A DNA stretch of 64,000 nucleotides from RGIG2206 sp045579085. Its GTDB lineage: Bacteria > Bacillota > Clostridia > Oscillospirales > Acutalibacteraceae. This document shows, piece after piece, positions 1 to 7,219 of this stretch; position 1 is the first letter of the stretch, and every line of letters begins with the position of its first letter. The stretch spans positions 46,772 to 110,771 of the forward strand of contig JAZNLO010000001.1 in the NCBI GenBank assembly GCA_045579085.1, given 5' to 3'. The translations under genes and the position numbers were made by a program. The notes below the pieces were generated by a model. That model saw only the letters and a list, made by a program, of their open reading frames with translations. It was not told where the DNA came from and ran no database searches.

Positions 1-1202
1 ATAAGTCCGACAACGAGGGTTATCGCAACGGTGATACCGATGCTCCAGCGGAACGCACTTGCCCAGTTGATATCGGGCTCCTCGAGAGCCTGAGCGGAAA
101 CAAGCGCCATAATAAGTATGGGCATATAGAACCAGCGAGCGTAGTATGAATAGTTAAACATATAAAACGCGCTGTTTAAAAACGGCACAAGCGCCATTAT
201 CATACAGGTTGTGAGCATACGCTTTTGCCAGGTGCACTTCTTGTTCTGCAGCCAGGCGATAACACCTGTCATACTGAACAGGGGCAGCCAAGCGCTCATT
301 GATGACCACTGGTATCCGTTGTTCGGGAAGAACACCAGTCGGGCAGGGTTGTCAGGCGGGAAGAACAGCGACTGAATAACGTTGTAGAACACCTGCGGCT
401 CGCTGTAAATAACAGCATCCCAACCGACAAGGTAGCCGTTAACACGCGACATATCCGAGATTGCAAGGTACGAGGGCAGAAGTAAGAACGCCGCCATAAT
501 AACGCCGAGTACAGCCTCGAAAACAAGCCACGCAAAACGGGCAAACGTGAGTTTCCAGCTCTTTGAAATGAGCTTTATAAACCAGTATATTATGAGGAAA
601 ACAACCATTCCGCAGAAGAAGAAATAGTTGCTTACAGCCGTCACGCAAACCATAAAGGCGAAGAAGCCTCTGCGGTTTTTTGTTACAAGTTGGTCGAAGG
701 ATAAAAGTAAAAGCGGGAAGAAAACGATGGCTTCGTGGAAATGGTTAAAGAAAACGTTATACACGGCAAAGCCTGAAAAAGCGTAAAGCAGAGCGCCTAT
801 CAGAGCGTTATGGGTGTGCCTTGTGTATTGACGGATATAGCAGTATGCAGTAAGGCTTGCGCAAGCAAACTTGAGCATAAGCAGAGGCCCCATCAGGTAC
901 GGCACAAAGCTATTGGGGAACGGTATTGTGAGCCAGAAAAACGGACTTCCCAACATATAGAAACTGTAAGAGCCGATGAAGTTTACACCTAAGTCAGTGT
1001 TCCAGTTCCAGAAAAGGTTACCGCTTTTAACCGCTTGATGAGCAAGACGATAAAAGGGTATCTGTTGCACGTTGAAATCGCCGTAATAGAGAAAATATCC
1101 TCTGTCGACTATCATAAATATGCCCAGAAAGAGCCCTGAGATAAGCAAGCCCAGTAAAAACGACTGCAGATATCTCTCTTTCTGCTTTGGAGCAAGTAGC
1201 AT
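1..1202 (-). CDS. YfhO-family multi-spanning membrane protein, 3' end outside window
   Basis: The leftward reading frame opens with ATG at 1202 behind an AACGGAGG ribosome site and runs without a stop for 400 codons to the window edge, so the C-terminal part is missing. The visible protein has an N-terminal membrane segment (about residues 14-32), then an extracytoplasmic stretch with the motif YYGDFNVQQIPFY and, further on, SGNLFWNWNTDLG, followed by many hydrophobic helices and the sequence PSYLAISDMSR. This pattern is typical of the YfhO/GtrB-like integral membrane family, which has a GT-C glycosyltransferase-like fold and is thought to add sugars to cell-wall polymers such as lipoteichoic acid. 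The substrate here is not shown. Full family members are usually above 800 residues, so less than half is seen. It is divergent from yfbR. Confidence 0.85.
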   Translation of the reverse strand, partial: MLLAPKQKERYLQSFLLGLLISGLFLGIFMIVDRGYFLYYGDFNVQQIPFYRLAHQAVKSGNLFWNWNTDLGVNFIGSYSFYMLGSPFFWLTIPFPNSFVPYLMGPLLMLKFACASLTAYCYIRQYTRHTHNALIGALLYAFSGFAVYNVFFNHFHEAIVFFPLLLLSFDQLVTKNRRGFFAFMVCVTAVSNYFFFCGMVVFLIIYWFIKLISKSWKLTFARFAWLVFEAVLGVIMAAFLLLPSYLAISDMSRVNGYLVGWDAVIYSEPQVFYNVIQSLFFPPDNPARLVFFPNNGYQWSSMSAWLPLFSMTGVIAWLQNKKCTWQKRMLTTCMIMALVPFLNSAFYMFNYSYYARWFYMPILIMALVSAQALEEPDINWASAFRWSIGITVAITLVVGL

Positions 1203-1238
1203 AATTTAAGCCTCCGTTTTATCAATAAGTAAATCCCG

Positions 1239-1268
1239 TTGACTTATTATACCAAATAAAGTTATAAT
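1239..1268 (+). promoter_or_regulatory. Sigma-A type promoter for yfbR
   Basis: TTGACT, 18-base spacer, TATAAT, about 48 bases before the yfbR start codon. Confidence 0.6.
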
Positions 1269-1316
1269 AATAAAGCATAATCTTGTAAATAATTTGTTTT
1301 TAATTGGAGGCGGCAT

Positions 1317-1901
1317 ATGAAAAGCAACTTTTATGCCCTTTTGGCAAGGATGAAATTTATAAACAGGTGGGGGTTGATGCGCTCAACGCATAACGAAACC
1401 TTGAGCGAGCACTGCCTTGACACAGCTTTTATCGCTCACGCACTTGTGATTATTGATAATAAACGCTTCTCAGGCAAGTTAAATCCCGATAGAGCGGCTG
1501 TGCTTGCTATGTATCACGATGCATCGGAGATACTCACAGGCGATATGCCAACCCCTGTCAAATACTTCAATCCCGATATTCGCTTGGCATACAAGGCGGC
1601 AGAAATGTCCGCTTGTGAGCGATTACTTGCAGGCTTGCCTGAGGATATGAGGGAAGAAATTGAGCCTTGTGTAATTTATGATGAAGAGGCAAAGAAGTAT
1701 GAGCCGTTTATCAAGGCTGCTGATAAACTCAGCGCATTAGCAAAGTGTATAGAGGAGAGGGGAATGGGCAACAGGGAGTTTGAAGATGCCGAAATATCCA
1801 CAAAAGAGGCTATAAAAGCGTTAAACCTGCCCGCTGCAGACGTGTTTCTTGACACCTTTATGCAAGCCTACGGCTCAACACTTGACAAATTGAGCAGATA
1901 A
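1317..1901 (+). CDS. yfbR: YfbR-type HD-domain 5'-deoxynucleotidase
   Basis: The 194-residue protein is close to E. coli YfbR, a cytoplasmic metal-dependent phosphohydrolase that dephosphorylates deoxyribonucleoside 5'-monophosphates. Residues matching the E. coli active site are visible at an offset of one: R17 and W18 in INRWGLMR, H32 in SEHCLDTAF, H67-D68 in MYHDASE, E71, and the aspartate of AADKLSAL near residue 135. The TGDMPTPVKYFNP signature follows the HD motif. Length matches the family (about 200). The ATG start at 1317 has TTGGAGG eight bases upstream. It stands alone with its own promoter and probably helps balance dNTP pools. Confidence 0.93.
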   Translation: MKSNFYALLARMKFINRWGLMRSTHNETLSEHCLDTAFIAHALVIIDNKRFSGKLNPDRAAVLAMYHDASEILTGDMPTPVKYFNPDIRLAYKAAEMSACERLLAGLPEDMREEIEPCVIYDEEAKKYEPFIKAADKLSALAKCIEERGMGNREFEDAEISTKEAIKALNLPAADVFLDTFMQAYGSTLDKLSR

Positions 1902-1942
1902 AATTTATACTTTTTAACCACCTTTTATGCTATAAATATTTC

Positions 1943-1971
1943 TTTACACGGCTATATAAATGTGGTATAAT
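1943..1971 (+). promoter_or_regulatory. Sigma-A type promoter for surface protein gene
   Basis: TTTACA, 17-base spacer, TATAAT, about 52 bases before the ATG at 2024. Confidence 0.75.
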
Positions 1972-2023
1972 TTTCATAGGTTAGCTACTATTAATGTAGT
2001 GAATTTGTTTTGGAGGGACTAAA

Positions 2024-3307
2024 ATGAAAAAGGCATTATCTATTATGTTGGCACTGGTTATGATTGTTTCATTGTTTTCTATGATGACAATTACCGGCTC
2101 AGCAGCAACATCTTACAAGGCTGTAAAAGCAACCACAGCGCCCACGCTTGATGGCGAGAAGGATTCAGGCTACGGCTCAAATAAGATTAATTTTGTTCAT
2201 CAATCAAGCGGCGCATCAACAGAAAGCTATGCTTACGTATGCTGGAGCGGTGTGGACCTTTACGTGTTTTTCCACGTTGTTGATTCTACCGAGCCTGTAT
2301 ATAAGCAGTTTGGCGCAAATAGCTTAGTAGACCATAGCTATATGACTGACTGCGTTGAGATTGCAATCGGTTTTGACGGAAAAACAAGAGAATCAGTTGC
2401 TTCTAACAACAGGTATGGATATAACGCTCAGATTCGTTTTAATCCTTACTATACTTCTACTTCGTATTCAGATGCTTACAAATGCAATCAGGGTATAATT
2501 TCTATTCCTTACGGAAGCAAAAATATGAAAGAAACACTTGACGTTAAGGGAGGAAAAACAAAGGCTTTCTATAAGAAAACCTCTGACGGTTATAACGTTG
2601 AAATAAAGCTTAACACTAACGGTAAGCTTTCAACAGCTCCTAGCTTCGGCTTAGTGGTTTGCGACGCTGACGTAGCAAGCGAAAACGCAGATGATAATAG
2701 AGGCGGTCATCGCAATCCGTATGTATTAAATCAGCGGGATGACTATTTTTATTTGGACGCTCAGTATGAGTTAACTCTTGAGGGATATTCTTTAGCTAAC
2801 GCTAAGCAGGATGAGCTTAATGCTATTGAGTCATCAAAAGCGGCTGCCTCAGCATTAAAGGAAGCATCAAAAGCAGCCGCCTCAGCATCAAGAGCAGCCG
2901 CCTCAGCATCAAGAGCAGCGCTTTCTGCTTCAATGGCAGCGCTCTCATCAAAGGCAACATCAGGCGCTTCAACTGCTACCTCATCTGAAGCAACTTCATC
3001 TGACGCAACCTCGTCGGAAGCAACCTCAACAGAGTCAACCGCTTCAACACAGAGCGTAGTTGCAGGCACCGTTTCTGACGATACAACAGGCGGTGACACA
3101 GACAATACCATCGGCGCAGATACAGGCGACGTTGAAGAGAACAACGGCTCTCTTGTATGGATAATTGTTGGCGTAGTTGCCGGCGTTTTAGTACTGGCTG
3201 CAGCAGCTGTTGTTGTTATTATCGTACTTAAAAACAAAAAGGCTGTAATTGCTGAGGGTGACGATGCTCAGGAAGAGGCAGAACTCAACTTCGGTGACGA
3301 AGAATAA
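2024..3307 (+). CDS. Membrane-anchored surface protein with CBM9/DOMON-like sugar-binding domain
   Basis: This 427-residue exported protein has a signal peptide (residues 1-28, ending near TGSAA), then a beta-sandwich region (about 33-255). That region starts with a TAPTLDGEKDSGYG-type motif and contains WSGVDLYVFFHV and DCVEIAIGFDG, a pattern seen in CBM9/DOMON-like carbohydrate- or haem-binding domains. A long Ala/Ser/Thr-rich low-complexity linker (about 270-350, encoded partly by 21-base tandem repeats) leads to a C-terminal membrane helix (about 375-400) and a short acidic cytoplasmic tail ending in NFGDEE. The layout suggests a surface receptor or scaffold holding its domain away from the membrane. 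No catalytic residues are recognised, and the ligand is unknown. It has its own promoter, and a kinase gene follows 19 bases downstream. Confidence 0.75.
   Translation: MKKALSIMLALVMIVSLFSMMTITGSAATSYKAVKATTAPTLDGEKDSGYGSNKINFVHQSSGASTESYAYVCWSGVDLYVFFHVVDSTEPVYKQFGANSLVDHSYMTDCVEIAIGFDGKTRESVASNNRYGYNAQIRFNPYYTSTSYSDAYKCNQGIISIPYGSKNMKETLDVKGGKTKAFYKKTSDGYNVEIKLNTNGKLSTAPSFGLVVCDADVASENADDNRGGHRNPYVLNQRDDYFYLDAQYELTLEGYSLANAKQDELNAIESSKAAASALKEASKAAASASRAAASASRAALSASMAALSSKATSGASTATSSEATSSDATSSEATSTESTASTQSVVAGTVSDDTTGGDTDNTIGADTGDVEENNGSLVWIIVGVVAGVLVLAAAAVVVIIVLKNKKAVIAEGDDAQEEAELNFGDEE
2840..2955 (+). repeat. 21-base tandem repeats encoding Ala/Ser-rich linker
   Basis: Two exact copies of a 21-base unit lie at 2873-2893 and 2894-2914, with decayed copies on both sides (2840-2860 and 2915-2955). 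Each unit encodes AAASASR or a near variant. Such in-frame repeats can change linker length by slippage. Confidence 0.7.
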
Positions 3308-3326
3308 TATAAAAAGGAAGCACAGC

Positions 3327-3881
3327 ATGTCAACAAATAATATAGTTGCAGTTGTCGGTATGTGCGGCTCAGGTAAGTCTGTTGCCACCGAAATGTTCAC
3401 CGATGCAGGTTGGACTAAAGTATATTTCGGCGGTATAACTATGGAGGAGCTTGAGCGCAGAGGACTGCCTAAAAATGAGAAAAATGAAAAAGCTGTCAGG
3501 GAAGAGTTGCGCGCGCAGTATGGCTTAGCGGCTTATGCCGTTAAGCTCCTTGACAGGATTAAGGAGTATGCCGCGAATGGCAACGTAGTGCTTGACGGGC
3601 TTTACTCATGGTCGGAATACACTTATTTAAAGGAAGCGCTCGGCGACAAATTGCAAGTGTTGGCAATAGTTACAGACAGGGCAAAAAGATACAGCAGACT
3701 CAAATCGCGTGAAATCCGTCCGCTTACAAACGAGGAAGCACGCTCACGTGATTTTTCGGAGATTGAAAATCTCGAAAAGGGCGGACCGATTGCCATTGCC
3801 GACTATTTCATAACCAACAACGGCACTGCTGACGAGCTCAAGAATAAGATTAAAGATTATATGAAGCAGTTTGACAACTGA
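3327..3881 (+). CDS. P-loop nucleotide kinase-like protein (UPF0200/dephospho-CoA kinase-like)
   Basis: The 184-residue protein has a Walker A motif GMCGSGKS (residues 11-18) directly after an N-terminal beta strand. The motifs GGITMEELERRG, a helical LRAQYGLAAYA region and VVLDGLYSWSEY follow in the order seen in small P-loop kinases such as dephospho-CoA kinase and the archaeal-type UPF0200 family. A lid-like Arg-rich segment (RAKRYSRLKSREIRPLT) fits a phosphoryl-transfer enzyme. The substrate cannot be told from sequence. The start at 3327 is chosen because AAAAAGGAAG lies just before it; an in-frame upstream ATG at 3249 overlaps the preceding gene and lacks a good site. It is probably co-transcribed with the surface protein gene. 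Confidence 0.7.
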   Translation: MSTNNIVAVVGMCGSGKSVATEMFTDAGWTKVYFGGITMEELERRGLPKNEKNEKAVREELRAQYGLAAYAVKLLDRIKEYAANGNVVLDGLYSWSEYTYLKEALGDKLQVLAIVTDRAKRYSRLKSREIRPLTNEEARSRDFSEIENLEKGGPIAIADYFITNNGTADELKNKIKDYMKQFDN

Positions 3882-3896
3882 TAAAGCGTAAAAACT

Positions 3897-3927
3897 AAAA
3901 CGGCGGAGCTTCTGCTCCGCCGTTTTT
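3897..3927. terminator. Bidirectional rho-independent terminator
   Basis: A perfect 13-bp stem (AAAACGGCGGAGC with its complement) with a TTCT loop sits between the convergent kinase and trpS genes, with A and T runs on the two sides. Confidence 0.9.
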
Positions 3928-3949
3928 CTTTGCGTTTGTATATTTTTGC

Positions 3950-4954
3950 TTACATTATGTAGCCGATTTTTTTCATTACCTTCATAACGGTCTTTCTTGC
4001 AATGCGTTCAGCGCTTTCGGCGCCCTTTGCGCATAGCTCGGAAAGGTAATCTTTTTCGCTGATTACCTGAGCGTATTTTTCCTGAACAGGTCTAAGCGTT
4101 TCGATTACAGCCTCAGCAACTGCAGGCTTAAATTCGCCGTAGCCCTTGCCGTCGAACTCACGCTCGATTTCGTCGAAACTTTTGCCTGTGCAAGCAGAGT
4201 AAATGGTCATAAGATTGTTTATGCCATCCTTGCCGTCGGCATAACGCACGCAAGCCTCACTGTCGGTTACGGCACGCTTGAACTTGCGCATAATATCGTC
4301 GGGCTTGTCAAGGATTGCAACCCAAGCGTTGATGTTCTCGTCAGACTTAGACATTTTCTTTGTCGGGTCCTGAAGCGACATAACCTTTGCGCCAACCTTG
4401 GTGATATAGGGCTCAGGCACTTTGAAAGTGGGTGAGTATATGGAATTAAAACGCTCAGCGATATTTCTTGTCAGCTCAAGGTGCTGTTTCTGGTCCTGAC
4501 CGATAGGTACAAGGTCTGTTTGATACAGCAAAATGTCCGCCGCCATAAGTGCGGGATAGGTAAACAGTCCTGCATTTACATTATCTGCGTGCTTTGTGGA
4601 TTTATCTTTAAACTGTGTCATTCTGGATAGCTCGCCAAACTGAGTATAGCAGTTTAAAATCCACGCCAATTGCGAATGCTCAGGCACTTGTGATTGCAGA
4701 GCGATGATGCTTTTTTCCGGGTCCAGACCGATAGCAATAAGCAGCGCAAACGTGCTGCGTATCTGTTCACGCAGCTTTGCCGGCTCCTGACGTACTGTTA
4801 TCGCGTGAAGGTCGGCAACCATATACATGGTGTCAAACTCGCCGCTTTGCTGCATAGCAACCCAGTTTTTAAGCGCACCTAAATAGTTGCCTAAGGTGAG
4901 CATACCGCTGGGCTGAATTGCACTGTAAACTCGCTTTTTGTTTTCGTTTTCCAT
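3950..4954 (-). CDS. trpS: Tryptophan--tRNA ligase
   Basis: The enzyme charges tRNA-Trp with tryptophan using ATP in the cytoplasm. The 334-residue length is that of bacterial TrpS. It carries the class I signatures: QPSGMLTLGNYLGAL near the N-terminus (the TxGN form of HIGH), DLHAITVRQ, the QVPEHSQLAW segment, and KKMSKSD (about residue 194-200). The ATG at 4954 has GAGGT upstream. It is a single gene. The leader is too short and lacks the conserved elements for a T-box, so regulation is not evident, although a TATAAT-like -10 is visible at 5005-5010 on this strand. It converges on the kinase gene at a shared terminator. Confidence 0.97.
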   Translation of the reverse strand: MENENKKRVYSAIQPSGMLTLGNYLGALKNWVAMQQSGEFDTMYMVADLHAITVRQEPAKLREQIRSTFALLIAIGLDPEKSIIALQSQVPEHSQLAWILNCYTQFGELSRMTQFKDKSTKHADNVNAGLFTYPALMAADILLYQTDLVPIGQDQKQHLELTRNIAERFNSIYSPTFKVPEPYITKVGAKVMSLQDPTKKMSKSDENINAWVAILDKPDDIMRKFKRAVTDSEACVRYADGKDGINNLMTIYSACTGKSFDEIEREFDGKGYGEFKPAVAEAVIETLRPVQEKYAQVISEKDYLSELCAKGAESAERIARKTVMKVMKKIGYIM

Positions 4955-5041
4955 ATTATATACCTCACAAACTTATGTAAAAGATTAATATCTATTTTAA
5001 ACTCATTATATGTTTTCGTTTTTCATATAAATAGTATATCA

Positions 5042-5557
5042 CTATTTAAGCTGAGATAGAGAAAACGCTCTTACGTTTTCTGCCATTGAGCGAAGCATCT
5101 GATAGTCAAGCTCAGTCATATTGGCCTTGCAGTCGTCTGAGAGAGCGTCATAGGCGGCTTTGTACTCGTCGATTTGGTTGTAAACCGCATTTATGCTGAG
5201 GTTGCCCACGTACATATTATAAATAGCCTTATACGTTTGATGCACAGTTTCCATATACTTGGTTTCCTCGCGCACGAACAAATTAAACTGACCCATATAT
5301 TTTAGAGCTGTTTTTATATACTCGATATCGTTAAACGTGATGCTCTGAGCTTGCGCAGGAAGATGCGCGGCAAGGTCGCTGTTTACAACGTAGGTCTGAG
5401 CGAGCTTCATTTCCCTGTTTTGCTCGATTTTTACGGTGTTTGTCCAGCTCTGCGTGTCTTCAACGGGAGTGGGATTGCCTGTTTTTTCCTCGAAGCAAGA
5501 GGTAAGACAAAGCATAGTGATTAAGCAGATAATTGCAATAGCTAAAAGTTTTTTCAT
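5042..5557 (-). CDS. Small lipoprotein of unknown function
   Basis: The 171-residue protein begins MKKLLAIAIICL and has a lipobox LTSC with the modifiable cysteine at residue 21, so it should be lipid-anchored outside the cell membrane. The rest is soluble, largely alpha-helical and rich in Tyr, Gln and Asn, with no motif I recognise. Its start overlaps the stop of the NUDIX gene by four bases (ATGA), so the two are co-transcribed and translationally coupled. That link does not reveal a shared function. Confidence 0.75.
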   Translation of the reverse strand: MKKLLAIAIICLITMLCLTSCFEEKTGNPTPVEDTQSWTNTVKIEQNREMKLAQTYVVNSDLAAHLPAQAQSITFNDIEYIKTALKYMGQFNLFVREETKYMETVHQTYKAIYNMYVGNLSINAVYNQIDEYKAAYDALSDDCKANMTELDYQMLRSMAENVRAFSLSQLK

Positions 5558-6099
5558 ATATCATTACCCTTAAATTTGAGTTTTAATTTCATTAGCGCAA
5601 TTTGAGTTTTTGCATCGCGTATTTCCCCGTCAAGAACCATTTTAAGTGCCTGTTCAAAGTTAATGCTGTGCGAGCAGAGCAGTTCCCCGTTGTCGAGATG
5701 GCTTTCACCGCGCGAAATACCCGTTGCCAGAAAGATATGTATGGTTTCGCCGCAGTAGGCGGGAGTGGGATATATCTCGCCGAGCGAGTGCCAGTTTTCA
5801 GCCGTGCAGCCCGTTTCCTCATAAAGCTCACGTTTACCGCATTCGAGAGGGTCTTCGCCTGCTTCTAACTTGCCTGCAGGGATTTCATACATAACCTCTG
5901 TGTGCGGATGACGGTATTGCCTGACAAGCTGTATGCAGCCGTCATCATCAATAGCAAGCACGCCCACGCCGCCGTTGTGCTCGATGATTTCACGTGAGGC
6001 GATAGAGCCGTCGGGCAAGGATACTTTATCAAGGCGCAAATTCAAAATTTTGCCTTCAAACTTATATTCACTTGAAACGGTTGTTTCAATCATATCCAT
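5554..6099 (-). CDS. nudF: NUDIX hydrolase, ADP-ribose pyrophosphatase type
   Basis: The 181-residue protein contains a complete NUDIX box from G76 to C98 (G-x5-E82-x7-R90-E91-L92-x-E94-E95-x-G97-C98), the Mg2+-binding catalytic loop. The RQYRHPHTEVMYEIPAG approach and a downstream YPTPAYCGETIHIF segment are typical of ADP-ribose pyrophosphatases (NudF/YqkG), which split ADP-ribose to AMP and ribose 5-phosphate. Length fits the family. The ATG at 6099 is preceded by AAAGGTAG. It is divergent from the M14 peptidase gene and is the first gene of a two-gene unit with the lipoprotein. Confidence 0.92.
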   Translation of the reverse strand: MDMIETTVSSEYKFEGKILNLRLDKVSLPDGSIASREIIEHNGGVGVLAIDDDGCIQLVRQYRHPHTEVMYEIPAGKLEAGEDPLECGKRELYEETGCTAENWHSLGEIYPTPAYCGETIHIFLATGISRGESHLDNGELLCSHSINFEQALKMVLDGEIRDAKTQIALMKLKLKFKGNDI

Positions 6100-6157
6100 T
6101 ATAAGCTACCTTTCATAAATAAAGCCGAATGACATAAATCAAATGAGGTGTATCAAA

Positions 6158-7057
6158 ATGAGAACCACAGTAAAGCCGATAGAACACGATTACTTTACAA
6201 CCAGAGATGAAATCTATTCTCTGCTTGGCAAGTACCCGTTTTTGCAGATAGAGAAAATAGGTAAAAGCACGTGGGGAAAGGAATTGCTTGCGCTACGCAT
6301 AGGTAAGCGGCAGAACTACGTTTTGTACACAGCGGCATTTCACGGTATGGAAAGAATATCGGCTGCGGTGTGTCTGCGCTTTGTGGAGCAGGTGTGCCAT
6401 GCCATAATGGTTGGCGGAGAGGTGGCAGGCATATCCGCAAGGAGAGCCTTTTCCGATAGGGGACTTATTGCAGTGCCACTTGTAAATCCCGACGGAGTTG
6501 ATATAGCAATTCACGGGGAAAAGGCTTGTATGGATAAAGGCAGAATAAAAAGACTCTGCTCAGGCCACTTTGAAATCTGGAATGCAAACGCAAGAGGCGT
6601 TGATATCAATCATAACTTTGACGCAGGCTGGCACAGACTGCGTGAGCTTGAAAAGGAGGCAGGCATTTTCGGGCCTGCGCCCACGAGGTATGGCGGCAGC
6701 TCACCTCACAGCGAAGCGGAAACGCTTGCTTTGACAAGGCTTTGCGCCAAGACCAATTTTTCGCACGTGGTTGCGTTGCATACTCAGGGCGAGGTGATAT
6801 ACTGGAACTACGGCAAAAACACGCCCGAGCGAGCCAAACGCATGGCAAAAATAATGTCAGCCTCCAGCGGATACGCCCTTGAGGAGCCGATGGGGCTCTC
6901 GTCAATGGGCGGGTTCAAGGACTGGTTTATAGACAAATACTCGCGTCCTGGCTTCACGATAGAGCTTGGCAAGGGTAAAAACCCGTTGCCCGCCGACCTT
7001 CTTGATGAGATATACACCAGAGTAGAAGAAATGCTGATGCTGACGCTGGTTATGTAA
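6158..7057 (+). CDS. M14-family zinc carboxypeptidase, likely peptidoglycan peptide hydrolase
   Basis: The 299-residue protein shows all M14 active-site elements: the zinc pair H62 and E65 in FHGMERIS, a substrate-binding GVDINHNFDAGW (the usual Asn-Arg is Asn-His here), the third zinc ligand H208 in ALHTQGE, and the catalytic glutamate E269 in FTIELGKG. In Clostridia and Bacilli, cytoplasmic or spore-stage members of this type are gamma-D-glutamyl-meso-diaminopimelate peptidases that trim muropeptide stems. That specificity is inferred. There is no signal peptide. The start at 6158 was preferred over an ATG at 6143 because GAGGTG lies at the right distance only for 6158. Confidence 0.85.
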   Translation: MRTTVKPIEHDYFTTRDEIYSLLGKYPFLQIEKIGKSTWGKELLALRIGKRQNYVLYTAAFHGMERISAAVCLRFVEQVCHAIMVGGEVAGISARRAFSDRGLIAVPLVNPDGVDIAIHGEKACMDKGRIKRLCSGHFEIWNANARGVDINHNFDAGWHRLRELEKEAGIFGPAPTRYGGSSPHSEAETLALTRLCAKTNFSHVVALHTQGEVIYWNYGKNTPERAKRMAKIMSASSGYALEEPMGLSSMGGFKDWFIDKYSRPGFTIELGKGKNPLPADLLDEIYTRVEEMLMLTLVM

Positions 7058-7127
7058 TTATAACAGATAATTTTAAGTTTGTAAACAGGCTTGAAATTAT
7101 TATCCTGACTAAAATTGGCTTAATCTC

Positions 7128-7157
7128 TTGAAATATTTGTGCTTTATGTAGTATAAT
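7128..7157 (+). promoter_or_regulatory. Sigma-A type promoter for metG
   Basis: TTGAAA, 18-base spacer, TATAAT. The short leader that follows contains a six-bp hairpin (TTCGCC pairing GGCGAA at about 7175-7199) but no T-box or SAM-riboswitch elements. Confidence 0.75.
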
Positions 7158-7219
7158 AACAAGGTATATATCCATTCGCCGCTATCATTGGGTGGCGAAA
7201 TGAATAAGGAGAAATCAAA

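Noticed and set aside
2761..3237. Long reverse frame of 158 residues opposite the Ala/Ser linker
   Set aside because: It is the antisense shadow of GC-biased repeat codons. It is Ala/Glu/Ser low-complexity and has no ribosome site.
7058..7219. T-box leader for metG
   Set aside because: The transcript leader is only about 55 bases with one short hairpin. The conserved T-box sequence and specifier loop are missing.
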